The translations under genes were made by a program, and so were the position numbers. Below are positions 17,036 through 25,693 of a stretch of DNA of 64,000 nt, piece after piece. Origin of the DNA: Lactobacillus gallinarum DSM 10532 = JCM 2011 (lineage in GTDB: Bacteria; Bacillota; Bacilli; Lactobacillales; Lactobacillaceae); contig NZ_AZEL01000011.1 of NCBI RefSeq assembly GCF_001434975.1, positions 62,001 through 126,000 of the forward strand, given 5' to 3'. The notes under the pieces are model-generated. The model saw only the letters and a program-made list of their open reading frames with translations. It made no database searches and was not told the origin of the DNA. Every line of letters begins with the position of its first letter. Positions within the stretch are counted from its first letter, which is position 1.

Positions 17036-18733
17036 TTAATTGTCCTTTTCTTCAAGTTGTGATAAGCCCAATTGTGGATTTAAGTTACCAATGTGTCCAG
17101 ATTCCTTACCCATTGATTCAGGAATTTGAGCATCAATAATTGATGGGTTACCTGATTCATATGCCTTTTCAAGAGCATCCTTCATTTCAGCGTAGTTGCT
17201 TACACGATAACTATCACCACCGAAGGCCTTTGAAATTTCAGCATAGTGAGTAGCATGGTCCAAAACAGTAGGACCTATTTGATCCTTAACAACGTTACGA
17301 TCACCATTGTAGATACCACCGTTGTTAACGATGACAACAGTAATAGGTAAGTGGTAACGGCAAATAGTTTCCATTTCCATACCATCAAAACCGAATGCTG
17401 AGTCACCTTCAAGAGCGATAACTGGTTTGCCAGTTTCAACAGCTGTAGCAATTGCGTAGCCAAGGCCGCCCCCCATAACGCCCCAAGTACCAGTATCAAG
17501 ACGATGACGAGGCTTTTGCATACCGATTAAGTTACGACCAATGTCCAAAGTGTTGGCACCCTCACTTACGATGTAAGTGTCAGGGTGCTTTTGCATCAAG
17601 TCATTGATAGGTTCAATTGCACTGTAGAAGCCTAAAGTTGGCTTAGCTTCAGAATCAGCGATTCTCTTAGTAAATTTAGCATTATTTTCATCGCTGTGTG
17701 CTTTAATTTCATCAAGCCAATCTTGTGGAGCAGTAACACCTGCTTTTTCAACAGCTGGAACTAACTTTTGCAATACAGATTTAATGTCACCTTGTAATGG
17801 GGCATCGATCTTTCTGTTTGAATCAAATTCTGTTGGGTCAATATCAACTTGAATGAATTTTGCATCTTCACGGAATAATGGTGACTCACCATTAAAAAGC
17901 ATCCAGTTAAGACGAGCACCGATTAAGAGAACAACATCAGCTTGACCAAGTGAAAGTGAACGAGCAGAAGCTGCAGATGATGGTGAATCGTCTGGAACCA
18001 CACCCTTAGCCATTGACATAGGTAAGAATGGGATCCTAGTCTTATCAACTAATTCTCTAACTTCGTTTTCACTTCTTGCATAAGCAGAACCCTTACCAAG
18101 AATCATAACTGGGTGATTAGCATTCTTGAGTAATTCAACTGCACGATCAATTGCATCGTCTGATGGCATTTGCTTTGGAGCAGGATCAACTACTTCGTAA
18201 ATGTGAGCATCTTCTTTTTTATCAACTACGTCAGCGACTGTTGCAGCAGGAAGATCAAGGTAGACACCACCTGGGCGGCCACTAACTGCAGTTCTAATTG
18301 CACGAGCAACTGCTAATCCCATATCTTGTGCGCGATCAACACGGTAAGCTGCCTTACAGAAAGGCTTAGCTACGTTGTATTGATCAAGTCCTTCATAGTC
18401 TCCACGATCAAGATCAATAACGTGACGATCTGATGATCCTGGGATCATAATTAATGGGAAACAGTTCGTAGTAGCTTGTGCTAAAGCTGTTAAACCGTTT
18501 AAAAAACCAGGAGCTGATACAGTTAAGCCAACACCAGGTTTACCAGTAAGGAAACCTGCTGCGGCAGCTGCATCTTCACGTCTGAATCCATAATATTTCA
18601 TACTCTTTAATTCTGCTAAACGGGCCAAATCTGTAACTGGAATACAGACAACACCATACATATTATTAATGCCATTTGCTTGCAAAGCATCAATCAAAAG
18701 TGATGCGCCAGTAAGTGATATATCTTGTGTCAC
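17036..18733 (-). CDS. oxc: Oxalyl-CoA decarboxylase
   Basis: Oxc, a thiamine-diphosphate enzyme, converts oxalyl-CoA to formyl-CoA and CO2. The 565 residues are full length (about 568 in Oxalobacter): cofactor-activating glutamate in GFRREDAAAAAGF, central DHS-like domain and the ThDP/Mg motif EGDSAFGFDGMEMETICRY...VNNGGIYNGD. The start is GTG at 18733 with a weak AAGAAG site. It heads the oxc-frc operon, known from L. acidophilus and L. gasseri for oxalate use and acid tolerance. The partner Frc is destroyed here, so supply of oxalyl-CoA is doubtful. Confidence 0.93.
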   Translation of the reverse strand: MTQDISLTGASLLIDALQANGINNMYGVVCIPVTDLARLAELKSMKYYGFRREDAAAAAGFLTGKPGVGLTVSAPGFLNGLTALAQATTNCFPLIMIPGSSDRHVIDLDRGDYEGLDQYNVAKPFCKAAYRVDRAQDMGLAVARAIRTAVSGRPGGVYLDLPAATVADVVDKKEDAHIYEVVDPAPKQMPSDDAIDRAVELLKNANHPVMILGKGSAYARSENEVRELVDKTRIPFLPMSMAKGVVPDDSPSSAASARSLSLGQADVVLLIGARLNWMLFNGESPLFREDAKFIQVDIDPTEFDSNRKIDAPLQGDIKSVLQKLVPAVEKAGVTAPQDWLDEIKAHSDENNAKFTKRIADSEAKPTLGFYSAIEPINDLMQKHPDTYIVSEGANTLDIGRNLIGMQKPRHRLDTGTWGVMGGGLGYAIATAVETGKPVIALEGDSAFGFDGMEMETICRYHLPITVVIVNNGGIYNGDRNVVKDQIGPTVLDHATHYAEISKAFGGDSYRVSNYAEMKDALEKAYESGNPSIIDAQIPESMGKESGHIGNLNPQLGLSQLEEKDN

Positions 18734-18762
18734 AGGAAAAATCTTCTTTCAAAAATCCCTAA

Positions 18763-18785
18763 AAATGCAAACGGTTTATGCATTT
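18763..18785. promoter_or_regulatory. Inverted repeat upstream of oxc
   Basis: AAATGCA (18763-18769) and TGCATTT (18779-18785) flank ACGGTTTA, about 30 bases before the oxc start. The centre AAACGGTTT resembles LacI-family or imperfect cre sites. It is a plausible operator; the protein is not identified. Confidence 0.4.
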
Positions 18786-18866
18786 CAGTTTTAAGATACA
18801 CCTCTTAAAAATAATATATAAGGATATTGAATAATAAAATCCGTTACTTAATATAGCCATAAACAC

Positions 18867-18898
18867 AAAAAAGACTACCACATATTGTGGAAGTCTTT
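18867..18898 (-). terminator. Terminator of the ABC-F gene
   Basis: On the minus strand, AAAGACT-CCAC pairs with GTGG-AGTCTTT across one mismatch, followed by a T run. It stands between the ABC-F gene and oxc, both on the minus strand. Confidence 0.8.
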
Positions 18899-18905
18899 AG
18901 ATATG

Positions 18906-20819
18906 TTATTCAAAATTATCCATTTCTTCGATTGCCTTTTCCCAAGCGTTATTTGCATCATCTAGCTGTTTTTGAACATCAGATAATTGCTCTTGAAGTG
19001 GTCCAAGCTTATCAAAATTGGAAGCAATATCAGGATTTGCCATTTCATTTTGAATACTTTGTTCTTGTTCTTCTAATTCTTCAATCTTTTGTTCAGCTTG
19101 GTCAATTGCGCGCTGCAATTTTCTCTTTTGTGAATCACGCTGTTTTTGTTCTTGGTAAGAAAGCTTTTGCTGGCTGACTTGTTTAGTAGGTTGAACTTCT
19201 GTTGAAAGTGAGGCAGCTATTTCTTGCTTTGCTTTTTCATCAAGATAGTAAGAATAATTACCATTATATATCTTGGCGTGACCATTTCTAACAGAAACAA
19301 TTTTATTAGCTAATTGATTAATGAAGTAACGGTCGTGAGAAACGAAGAGCAAAGTGCCATCGAAGTCTTTTAGTGCTTTTTCAAGCACTTCTTTTGCTTC
19401 AATATCCAAGTGGTTGGTAGGTTCGTCCATCAACAAGAAGTTATCGTGTTCAAGAGAAAGAACTGTTAAAGTTAATCTGGCTTTTTGACCACCGGATAGT
19501 TGTCCGACAGTTTTATCAATATCTTTAGCAGTAAAAAGAAAACTGGCCAAGATTGAACGAACATCACGTTCTGGCATTGTCTTATGACGATCCCAAACAG
19601 TGTCCAAAACGGTCTTAGAAGGATCAAGTCTTTGCAATTCCTGATCATAATACCCGATGTCTAAAGATGCGCCGTATTTAATGGAACCACCTTTAGGCTG
19701 CAATTGTTTCATAATGGTTTTAAGTAATGTAGATTTACCGATACCATTTGGTCCAATAATAGCTACACGATCACCTTTATTAATTTGGAAGGAAATATCA
19801 CTAACCATTGTTTTGTCTGGATAGCCAATAGTTAAATCGTTAAGAATTAAAACTTCCTTACCAGAAGGGCGCTCGCTATTAAAGTGAATTCGAACCTTGT
19901 TCTTATGCTTTGGTGGCTTGATTCGTTCGATTTTTTCAAGCTTTTTACGACGACTCTGAGCACGTTTGGTAGTAGTAGCTCTTACTAAATTCTTTTGAAT
20001 AAATTCTTCGTCTTTTTTGATCTCGGCCTGTTGCTTTTCATATGCTGCTTCTTGATCTTTATCACGTTGTTCACGCTGCATTACGTAAGCAGAATAATTA
20101 CCCTTAAATGGAGTTAATTTACCAAATTGCAATTCGAAGATTTGAGTTGCCAAATGATCTAAGAAGTATTGGTCGTGGGATACAACCAAAATTGCACCGC
20201 TATAGTTCTTCAAAAAGCCTTCCAACCAATCAAGCGTATCCAAGTCAAGGTAGTTAGTAGGTTCGTCTAGCAAAAGCAATGCGGGCTTACGCAGAAGCAA
20301 CTTTACGAAAGCTAATCTAGTCTTTTCACCGCCAGAAAGGCTGCCAATCTTCTTTTGCCAAGTATTTTCTGGAAACTTGAAACCATTCAGGATACTCTTA
20401 ATATCTGATTGGTAGGTATAACCGCCTTTTTGTTCAAAAGCAAATTGCTTTTGGTCATATTGCTTAAGCAGTTCCTGGTCTTCGGGATGTTCCGCAATTT
20501 GTTCTTGCATGTGAGTTAAACTTTTTGCTTCCTTTATTAAGGGTGCAAAAACAGATTCCATTTCATCCCAAATGGTCTTGTCTTCGTTTAATGCATTTTC
20601 CTGAGCAATGTAACCTACATCAATGCCCTTGTTAACAGTGAATTCACCGTGAGTTGGTTCTTGCTCGCCTGTCATAATTTTTAATAGGGTAGTTTTACCG
20701 ACCCCGTTGGGACCAACTAAACCGATTCGGGCATTAGAATCGATTGAAAAAGTAACATTTTTAAATAAAGTGTTGGCACCAAATTGTTGTTCTAAATCGT
20801 GTCCTTGTGCAATAATCAT
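18906..20819 (-). CDS. ABC-F family ATPase, YdiF-like
   Basis: A soluble protein of 637 residues with two ATP-binding cassettes and no membrane part: Walker A GPNGVGKTT and GPNGIGKST, signatures LSGGEKTRLA and LSGGQKARLT, Walker B LLLDEPTNYLD and LLMDEPTNHLD, joined by a charged linker. A C-terminal coiled coil (about 545-637) follows. ABC-F proteins act on the ribosome E site. Divergence from rex recalls B. subtilis ydiF next to rex. AGGTGAA lies upstream of the ATG. Confidence 0.92.
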   Translation of the reverse strand: MIIAQGHDLEQQFGANTLFKNVTFSIDSNARIGLVGPNGVGKTTLLKIMTGEQEPTHGEFTVNKGIDVGYIAQENALNEDKTIWDEMESVFAPLIKEAKSLTHMQEQIAEHPEDQELLKQYDQKQFAFEQKGGYTYQSDIKSILNGFKFPENTWQKKIGSLSGGEKTRLAFVKLLLRKPALLLLDEPTNYLDLDTLDWLEGFLKNYSGAILVVSHDQYFLDHLATQIFELQFGKLTPFKGNYSAYVMQREQRDKDQEAAYEKQQAEIKKDEEFIQKNLVRATTTKRAQSRRKKLEKIERIKPPKHKNKVRIHFNSERPSGKEVLILNDLTIGYPDKTMVSDISFQINKGDRVAIIGPNGIGKSTLLKTIMKQLQPKGGSIKYGASLDIGYYDQELQRLDPSKTVLDTVWDRHKTMPERDVRSILASFLFTAKDIDKTVGQLSGGQKARLTLTVLSLEHDNFLLMDEPTNHLDIEAKEVLEKALKDFDGTLLFVSHDRYFINQLANKIVSVRNGHAKIYNGNYSYYLDEKAKQEIAASLSTEVQPTKQVSQQKLSYQEQKQRDSQKRKLQRAIDQAEQKIEELEEQEQSIQNEMANPDIASNFDKLGPLQEQLSDVQKQLDDANNAWEKAIEEMDNFE

Positions 20820-20838
20820 AATTTTTCACCTAACCATT

Positions 20839-20856
20839 ATTCTACCATATGGTAGA
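20839..20856 (-). promoter_or_regulatory. -10 region of the ABC-F gene overlapping a perfect 16-bp palindrome
   Basis: TCTACCATATGGTAGA (20841-20856) is a perfect palindrome. Read on the minus strand it overlaps TGGTAGAAT, an extended -10 (TAGAAT, 20839-20844). A protein binding here would block the ABC-F promoter. No hairpin-type T run follows, so it is more likely an operator than a terminator. Confidence 0.4.
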
Positions 20857-20878
20857 AAGTGATCGAATACTAAATACA

Positions 20879-20938
20879 TGTGAAAAATAATCTTTGTGAA
20901 AAATATGTTTGGACAAACACCTTGTTAACAGGTATGAT
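20879..20938 (+). promoter_or_regulatory. rex promoter with Rex-like half-sites
   Basis: TGGACA (20910-20915), 17 bases, TATGAT (20933-20938). Just upstream TGTGAAAAATA occurs twice as a direct repeat (20879 and 20896); TTGTGA is the Rex half-site. A full inverted site (TTGTGAA-N4-TTCACAA) is not present, so Rex autoregulation is only possible. Confidence 0.45.
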
Positions 20939-20992
20939 AGATATGCTTGATTGTGCATTCACAAACATGAAATACAGTTGGGGGCTTCTATT

Positions 20993-21640
20993 ATGGATAG
21001 AATAAAAATTCCAAAAGCAACAGCAAAAAGACTACCTTTATATTATCGTTATTTGATCATTTTAAATGAAGAAGGCAAGGATAAGGTTTCTTCCACTGAA
21101 CTATCTGAGGCAGTTCAAGTTGATAGTGCTTCGATTAGAAGAGATTTCTCATATTTTGGTGCTTTAGGTAAGCGCGGATATGGTTATGATGTAAAGAATT
21201 TGCTGAGCTTTTTCAAAAAGATTTTAAATCAAGATACATTGACAAACGTTGCTTTAGTTGGTGTTGGTAACTTGGGAAGAGCGTTACTTAATTACAATTT
21301 TAAGCGAAGCAACAATATTAGAATTTCTTGTGCTTTTGATATTAATAAAAAAATTACAGGTCGTATCCTAAGCGGCGTTCCTGTTTACGATATGAAAGAT
21401 TTAAAGCAGCAATTAAGTGATCAACAAATTTCAATTGCTATTTTAACTGTTCCTTCAACCGCTGCCCAAAAGACTACTGATGAAATGGTAGATGCGGGAG
21501 TTAAGGGAATTATGAACTTTACACCGATTAGATTATCTGCTCCTGCAAGTGTAAGAGTGCAAAATGTAGATTTGGCAACAGAATTGCAAACATTGATTTA
21601 CTTTTTAGATTCTGAAAAGCAAAAGAACGATGAATTATAA
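20993..21640 (+). CDS. rex: Redox-sensing transcriptional repressor Rex
   Basis: Rex senses NADH/NAD+ and represses fermentation and respiratory genes. The N-terminal winged helix ([14 protein letters not shown]..., [13 protein letters not shown]) is followed by a Rossmann domain with [15 protein letters not shown] choose ATG 20993 (215 residues) rather than 20951, because the family starts just before IPKAT and a GGGGG sequence stands in front. A terminator follows. Confidence 0.95.
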   Translation: MDRIKIPKATAKRLPLYYRYLIILNEEGKDKVSSTELSEAVQVDSASIRRDFSYFGALGKRGYGYDVKNLLSFFKKILNQDTLTNVALVGVGNLGRALLNYNFKRSNNIRISCAFDINKKITGRILSGVPVYDMKDLKQQLSDQQISIAILTVPSTAAQKTTDEMVDAGVKGIMNFTPIRLSAPASVRVQNVDLATELQTLIYFLDSEKQKNDEL

Positions 21641-21644
21641 TCTT

Positions 21645-21679
21645 AAAAGACTACTTTTCTAAATGAAAGGTAGTCTTTT
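21645..21679 (+). terminator. Terminator of rex
   Basis: A 15-bp stem with one G-T pair (21645-21659 with 21665-21679), then T residues. Confidence 0.92.
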
Positions 21680-21686
21680 TTTACCT

Positions 21687-21756
21687 CTTAGTCATGAAAA
21701 TTGACCACTTAGTCTAAATAGCTAGTTTTCACGCAAGATTCTTAGTTTAATATAGT
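21687..21756 (+). promoter_or_regulatory. LytTR-type direct repeat and promoter
   Basis: CTTAGTC occurs at 21687-21693 and 21708-21714, exactly 21 bp apart, the two-turn spacing used by LytTR regulators (ComE/BlpR/PlnC type). TTCACG (21728-21733), 17 bases and TATAGT (21751-21756) form the promoter just downstream. The next gene encodes a LytTR protein, so autoregulation is likely. Confidence 0.55.
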
Positions 21757-21779
21757 TAAGTCGAAGGGAGGGATGAAGC

Positions 21780-22238
21780 TTGAAGGTAAAATTAAATATT
21801 GATCCTAATCAAAAGGAGACAGAAATAGTTATTAATGCTTCGGAATTAACGCCAGAAATTGAACAATTGTATCATGCCTTGCAGAAACAAACGCCTAATC
21901 TTGAGCAGATCGAAGCTATCAAAGATGATGTCTCTTATTATTTGAATTTAAGCGACATCCTTTTCTTTGAAACTGACAGTAAGATCGTCATGGCTCATAC
22001 GACGAAAAATGCTTATCAAGTTAAATACAAATTGTATGAGTTAGAAGATATATTGGGCGGCAATTTTATGCGAGTAGCTAAATCTACTATTTTGAATTTG
22101 GATAAAATATATGCCATTACACGTTCGATTTCTAACTGTCAGATTAAATTTGAAGAATCATATAAAACGGTCTATGTATCGCGGCATTATTATCGTGATT
22201 TGCGTAATCGTTTAGAAGAAAGAAGGAATTTTCAATGA
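21780..22238 (+). CDS. LytTR-domain DNA-binding regulator
   Basis: A 152-residue protein without a receiver domain. The C-terminal LytTR domain (about 50-150) is clear: DVSYYLNLSDILFFETDSKIVMAHT, NFMRVAKSTILNLDKI and KTVYVSRHYYRDLRNRL. Such stand-alone LytTR regulators are usually paired with a membrane protein that controls them; here that is the next gene, overlapping by 4 bases. The start is TTG with a strong AAGGGAGGG upstream. Confidence 0.9.
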   Translation: MKVKLNIDPNQKETEIVINASELTPEIEQLYHALQKQTPNLEQIEAIKDDVSYYLNLSDILFFETDSKIVMAHTTKNAYQVKYKLYELEDILGGNFMRVAKSTILNLDKIYAITRSISNCQIKFEESYKTVYVSRHYYRDLRNRLEERRNFQ

Positions 22239-22981
22239 GAGGTAAATTGGGACGAGCTTTTTGGGGCATCTTCTTTATTGCCTGTGCATTGTTTGTAGTT
22301 TTAAACCAAATGGGGATTTGGACTTACAGACTAGGGTTCTGGGCTGCGATTGGGACAGTGATTTTTGCAATCAGTATATTAGATGGATTAATTAATCGTC
22401 GGATCACTGAGAGTGTCTTTTCCGTTGCGTTCATTTTAATGATTTTCGCTGAACCACTACATATTACTCGGTTGGTACCGTGGACTATTTTACTTGCAGC
22501 AGTCCTAATTTCAATTGGATTGGGGATTATTTTTCGCAATCGATTTCATACGGTGGTTTATGCAAATAAGAAAATTAAAAACTTTAGGGACAAAAGAGAA
22601 AATCTTACAGATCATATCTTTACTGATACAGTAAGCAAAGAACAAGGTTCTCATGTAGTAGTTGATCAAACTATGTCAGACACTTCTCGTTATATTCATT
22701 CTAAAGCACTAGAGACAATTGATGTGAATGCTAAAATGAGTGATGTTAACTTATACTTAGATGATGCTCAGGCAGCAAATGAAACAGTGACAATGAATGT
22801 CAATATAACAATGACAGATTTGACGATCTATTTACCATTATCATGGCGGGTAGAAAGCAACATGGCATCTACTTTCATGTCAGGTGATTTTGAAATTGAT
22901 GGTACGTCTAACGGTGGTGGACCAACTTTAATTATTCAAGGTCGTTCGAGCATGAGTGATATCAAAATAGAATATGTCTAA
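22235..22981 (+). CDS. LiaF-like membrane protein paired with the LytTR regulator
   Basis: Residues 1 to about 105 hold four short hydrophobic segments, then a soluble domain. The end (TIDVNAKMSDVNLYLDDA..., NITMTDLTIYLPLSWRVE, IQGRSSMSDIKIEYV) resembles the C-terminal domain of LiaF-type cell-envelope stress proteins. Translational coupling to the LytTR gene suggests it holds the regulator inactive or transmits an envelope signal; that is inference. A bidirectional terminator follows. Confidence 0.8.
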   Translation: MRGKLGRAFWGIFFIACALFVVLNQMGIWTYRLGFWAAIGTVIFAISILDGLINRRITESVFSVAFILMIFAEPLHITRLVPWTILLAAVLISIGLGIIFRNRFHTVVYANKKIKNFRDKRENLTDHIFTDTVSKEQGSHVVVDQTMSDTSRYIHSKALETIDVNAKMSDVNLYLDDAQAANETVTMNVNITMTDLTIYLPLSWRVESNMASTFMSGDFEIDGTSNGGGPTLIIQGRSSMSDIKIEYV

Positions 22982-23015
22982 AAAATAAGGCTTGGAAATC
23001 TCCAAGCCTTATTTT
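22982..23015. terminator. Bidirectional terminator between the LiaF-like gene and scrR
   Basis: A perfect 14-bp stem (22982-22995 with 23002-23015) with A run before and T run after, serving both converging genes. Confidence 0.92.
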
Positions 23016-24001
23016 CATGCGGTTGTTAAACTTTTAATTAATTTAACAGGTAAGATGTAATGCTTTTTGTTAAGTTCTTTATTAGGATCACTAATTCTTT
23101 GAAGCAAAAGTTTAACTAACAAAATAGCTATATCATTGATGGGTTGAGCAATTGTTGATAATTCAGAATGGTAAGTTTGAATTTGTTTAGTGCCATCAAA
23201 GCCAATTACTTTTAAATCTTCAGGTACTTTTAATCCTAACTTTCGTGCTTCTTGTAAAACTAAGATTGCGGTTAAATCATCTGTGCAAACAACACCATCA
23301 GGATGATCATTTTGCAGCATTTCATGAATAGTTATATTTTTCAATAATGTAGAATCAGAAAATGCTACTGAACAAATGTGGGGAGTAAAATTTAAATTTT
23401 CTGCTTCGTTTAAATAGGCCTTTAATCGTTGGTCTGTAGGGTTACCTTTTAATTGTTTATTTCCTAAAAAGAAAATTTTATGACAACCACTTTGAATTAA
23501 ATCATGTACTGCTAATTTGATTCCTTGATAATTATCACAACTGACAATAGGTACATTTTCGGATAATTTACGATCAAAAGAAACAATCGGCAATCCTAAT
23601 TCTTGATATTCTTCGATTCCTAAATTATGAGCTCCGGCAATAATACCATCAACCTGGTTGGCTAAGAGCATTTTTAGGTAGGCACGTTCTTTTTCTTTAT
23701 CTCTTTGAGCATTACAAAGGATTATCTTATATCCCTTTTCAAATAAAATGCTTTCGATATCTTGTATTAGTTCCGCAAAAAATGGATTGGTTATTTCTGG
23801 GAAAATCAATCCAATTAATTTCATTTTTTTGCCTTGAAGTGATCGAGCAAGGGAATTAGGTTGATAATTTAATTCTTTCATAGCTGTGAAAACTTTATGT
23901 TTGGTTTTATCGCTTAAATAGCCATGATTATTAATTACTCGAGAGACAGTTGTTACTGAAACACCAGCTTTTTGTGCAACATCTGTCAATTTTACTGCCA
24001 T
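23015..24001 (-). CDS. scrR: Sucrose operon repressor, LacI family
   Basis: A 328-residue LacI-family protein: HTH KLTDVAQKAGVSVTTVSRVIN, hinge YQPNSLARSLQGKK and periplasmic-binding-like effector domain. It lies 12 bases after scrB on the same strand, and the shared intergenic region facing scrA has several LacI-type operators. It should repress scrB-scrR and scrA until a sucrose derivative is present. AAGGTGAT precedes the ATG. Confidence 0.92.
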   Translation of the reverse strand: MAVKLTDVAQKAGVSVTTVSRVINNHGYLSDKTKHKVFTAMKELNYQPNSLARSLQGKKMKLIGLIFPEITNPFFAELIQDIESILFEKGYKIILCNAQRDKEKERAYLKMLLANQVDGIIAGAHNLGIEEYQELGLPIVSFDRKLSENVPIVSCDNYQGIKLAVHDLIQSGCHKIFFLGNKQLKGNPTDQRLKAYLNEAENLNFTPHICSVAFSDSTLLKNITIHEMLQNDHPDGVVCTDDLTAILVLQEARKLGLKVPEDLKVIGFDGTKQIQTYHSELSTIAQPINDIAILLVKLLLQRISDPNKELNKKHYILPVKLIKSLTTA

Positions 24002-24013
24002 AATATCACCTTA

Positions 24014-25471
24014 TTAAAGGATCGTTTCCATATTGTAGAAAGTTCCTTGATAATTTGTATCTTGATCAAATTTAATTCGTTGGTTAACTGGATCAGTGAA
24101 AAATCTGCCAGTTAGAACATGTTCGCCACCGTTAACGAAGATTTCTACTAATGAGTGATCGACAAAAATATCAAGTTTTAAGTCTTCGTGTGGAGTAAAG
24201 CTAGTAGATCTAGTGGTGCCATAATCAACTGCTACTTTCTTCCCAGCCTGAGCACGATTCAAAGTTAATTTTCCATCGTTGGTATCAAACTTGATTTGCA
24301 AGCTTTCGCTTAAATCATCGTTAGCAGCAAAGTGCAAAGTGCCAGTTTGGTTAGCTGAAATATTTAACTTTAATTCATATTGGCCGGTAGTATTTTCTTT
24401 TATTGTCTTACCACTAACTTTTTCTTCATTTCTGCGTAATGACTTGATAGTTTCAACTGGTTCTTGAATTAGTTTGCCATCATGAATACTCAACTTCTTA
24501 ACTTGGCTTAAGCAGTTAGCCCAATTTTCATCATCGGTTGGGTAAGTGGTATCAGGCAAACCAACCCAGCTAACTTCGTATGCAGTACCATCAGGGGCGT
24601 TAAATGCTTGTGTAGCATAAACATCGAAGCCTTCGTCGAGGTTGTGTAAAGGACCTGGGTTGATTAAACGGTGATTTTCAAAATCAATGTCATCGGCAAT
24701 CACATACATGTTAGGGTAAACATCATCATAGTCTGCAATCTTTTTATCTAAACCTTGAGGGCAGAAAATGACTACGACTTTACCGCCGACGCGAACAATG
24801 TTAGGACATTCAATCATGTAGCCTAAAACGTGATCTGATAAGTTTAAGAAGCCTAATTCTTCCCAATTCTTAAGATCCTTAGATTTCCAAACATCAATAT
24901 GACCGTGTTTTTCAGCTTTGTCTTGTGCACCTAAAATTGCATAGTAAGTGTCATTTTCCTTAAGAATTTGAGGATCGCGGAAATGTTCAGTGATGTGATC
25001 AGGATTCTTGAATAAAACAGTTTTGTCTTTGACGACACCATCTTTATCCATCCAAGCACCAATTTGGTAAGGAGTGCGAACCCAGTTTTCATCACGGTGA
25101 TTACCTGTGTACATTAAGAATAATTTGCCGTCGATTTCACGAGCAGAACCTGAGTAGGCACCGTGTGAATCTGCCATGCTGTCAGGCTTAACAGCTAAGC
25201 CGAGATTGATCCAGTGAACTAAGTCTTGAGACTTGAAGTGGACCCATGATTTTAAACCGTGAACAGCACCAAATGGATATGATTGATAAAACAGGTGATA
25301 TTCACCATTAAAATAAGAAAATCCATTTGGATCATTAACTAAACCCGAAATAGGGTGTAAATGGTAATGCATTTGATAAGCGGAATTTGCGGCCTCTGCT
25401 TGTAAGTCAAGTAAGGTCTCTGCATCCCATTTACTATAAGGTAAATAACGTTTTTCTCTTGTCCATTCCAT
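24014..25471 (-). CDS. scrB: Sucrose-6-phosphate hydrolase (GH32)
   Basis: ScrB hydrolyses sucrose-6-phosphate, formed by ScrA, into glucose-6-phosphate and fructose. The 485-residue GH32 protein has the nucleophile motif GLVNDPNGFSYF, the transition-state aspartate in FRDPQIL and the acid/base glutamate in IECPNI, followed by the C-terminal beta sandwich. ACGGAGGC precedes the ATG. It leads the scrB-scrR operon divergent from scrA. Confidence 0.96.
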   Translation of the reverse strand: MEWTREKRYLPYSKWDAETLLDLQAEAANSAYQMHYHLHPISGLVNDPNGFSYFNGEYHLFYQSYPFGAVHGLKSWVHFKSQDLVHWINLGLAVKPDSMADSHGAYSGSAREIDGKLFLMYTGNHRDENWVRTPYQIGAWMDKDGVVKDKTVLFKNPDHITEHFRDPQILKENDTYYAILGAQDKAEKHGHIDVWKSKDLKNWEELGFLNLSDHVLGYMIECPNIVRVGGKVVVIFCPQGLDKKIADYDDVYPNMYVIADDIDFENHRLINPGPLHNLDEGFDVYATQAFNAPDGTAYEVSWVGLPDTTYPTDDENWANCLSQVKKLSIHDGKLIQEPVETIKSLRRNEEKVSGKTIKENTTGQYELKLNISANQTGTLHFAANDDLSESLQIKFDTNDGKLTLNRAQAGKKVAVDYGTTRSTSFTPHEDLKLDIFVDHSLVEIFVNGGEHVLTGRFFTDPVNQRIKFDQDTNYQGTFYNMETIL

Positions 25472-25483
25472 AATTTTGCCTCC

Positions 25484-25546
25484 GTGTAAGCGTTATCTTT
25501 AATTTGTATTTTAGTAGATAATAAAAAATGTGTCAAACGCTTATCA
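25484..25546 (-). promoter_or_regulatory. scrB promoter with two ScrR-type operators
   Basis: On the minus strand: TTGACA (25531-25536), 17 bases, TAAAAT (25508-25513), an excellent promoter. TGATAAGCGTTTGACA (25531-25546) overlaps the -35 and GATAACGCTTACAC (25484-25497) lies after the start. The two sites share a LacI-type centre and would let ScrR block initiation. Confidence 0.7.
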
Positions 25547-25609
25547 TATTTTATATCAGCAAAATTGGCTTATTAAGTCATAAGTCTGTAAAATAAATAA
25601 AGAAATTTC

Positions 25610-25678
25610 TGTCAAACGATTGACATATTTCATGAATGCGTTATCATAGTTAGTGAATTGAGAATAAAAACGTTTACA
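25610..25678 (+). promoter_or_regulatory. scrA promoter with operators and a cre site
   Basis: TTGACA (25620-25625), 16 bases, TATCAT (25642-25647). TGTCAAACGATTGACA (25610-25625) covers the -35 and a related GAATGCGTTATCA (25634-25646) covers the -10, likely ScrR operators. TAAAAACGTTTACA (25665-25678), just before the ribosome site, matches the CcpA cre consensus except at position 2, predicting glucose repression. Confidence 0.7.
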
Positions 25679-25693
25679 TAGGAGGAAACAAAT

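Noticed and set aside
18887-19177. 96-codon frame antisense to the end of the ABC-F gene
   Set aside because: It is the antisense of the C-terminal coiled coil, without ribosome site or plausible protein features.
20951-20992. N-terminal extension of Rex
   Set aside because: The 14 added residues lie close to the promoter start region and are not part of the Rex family N-terminus.
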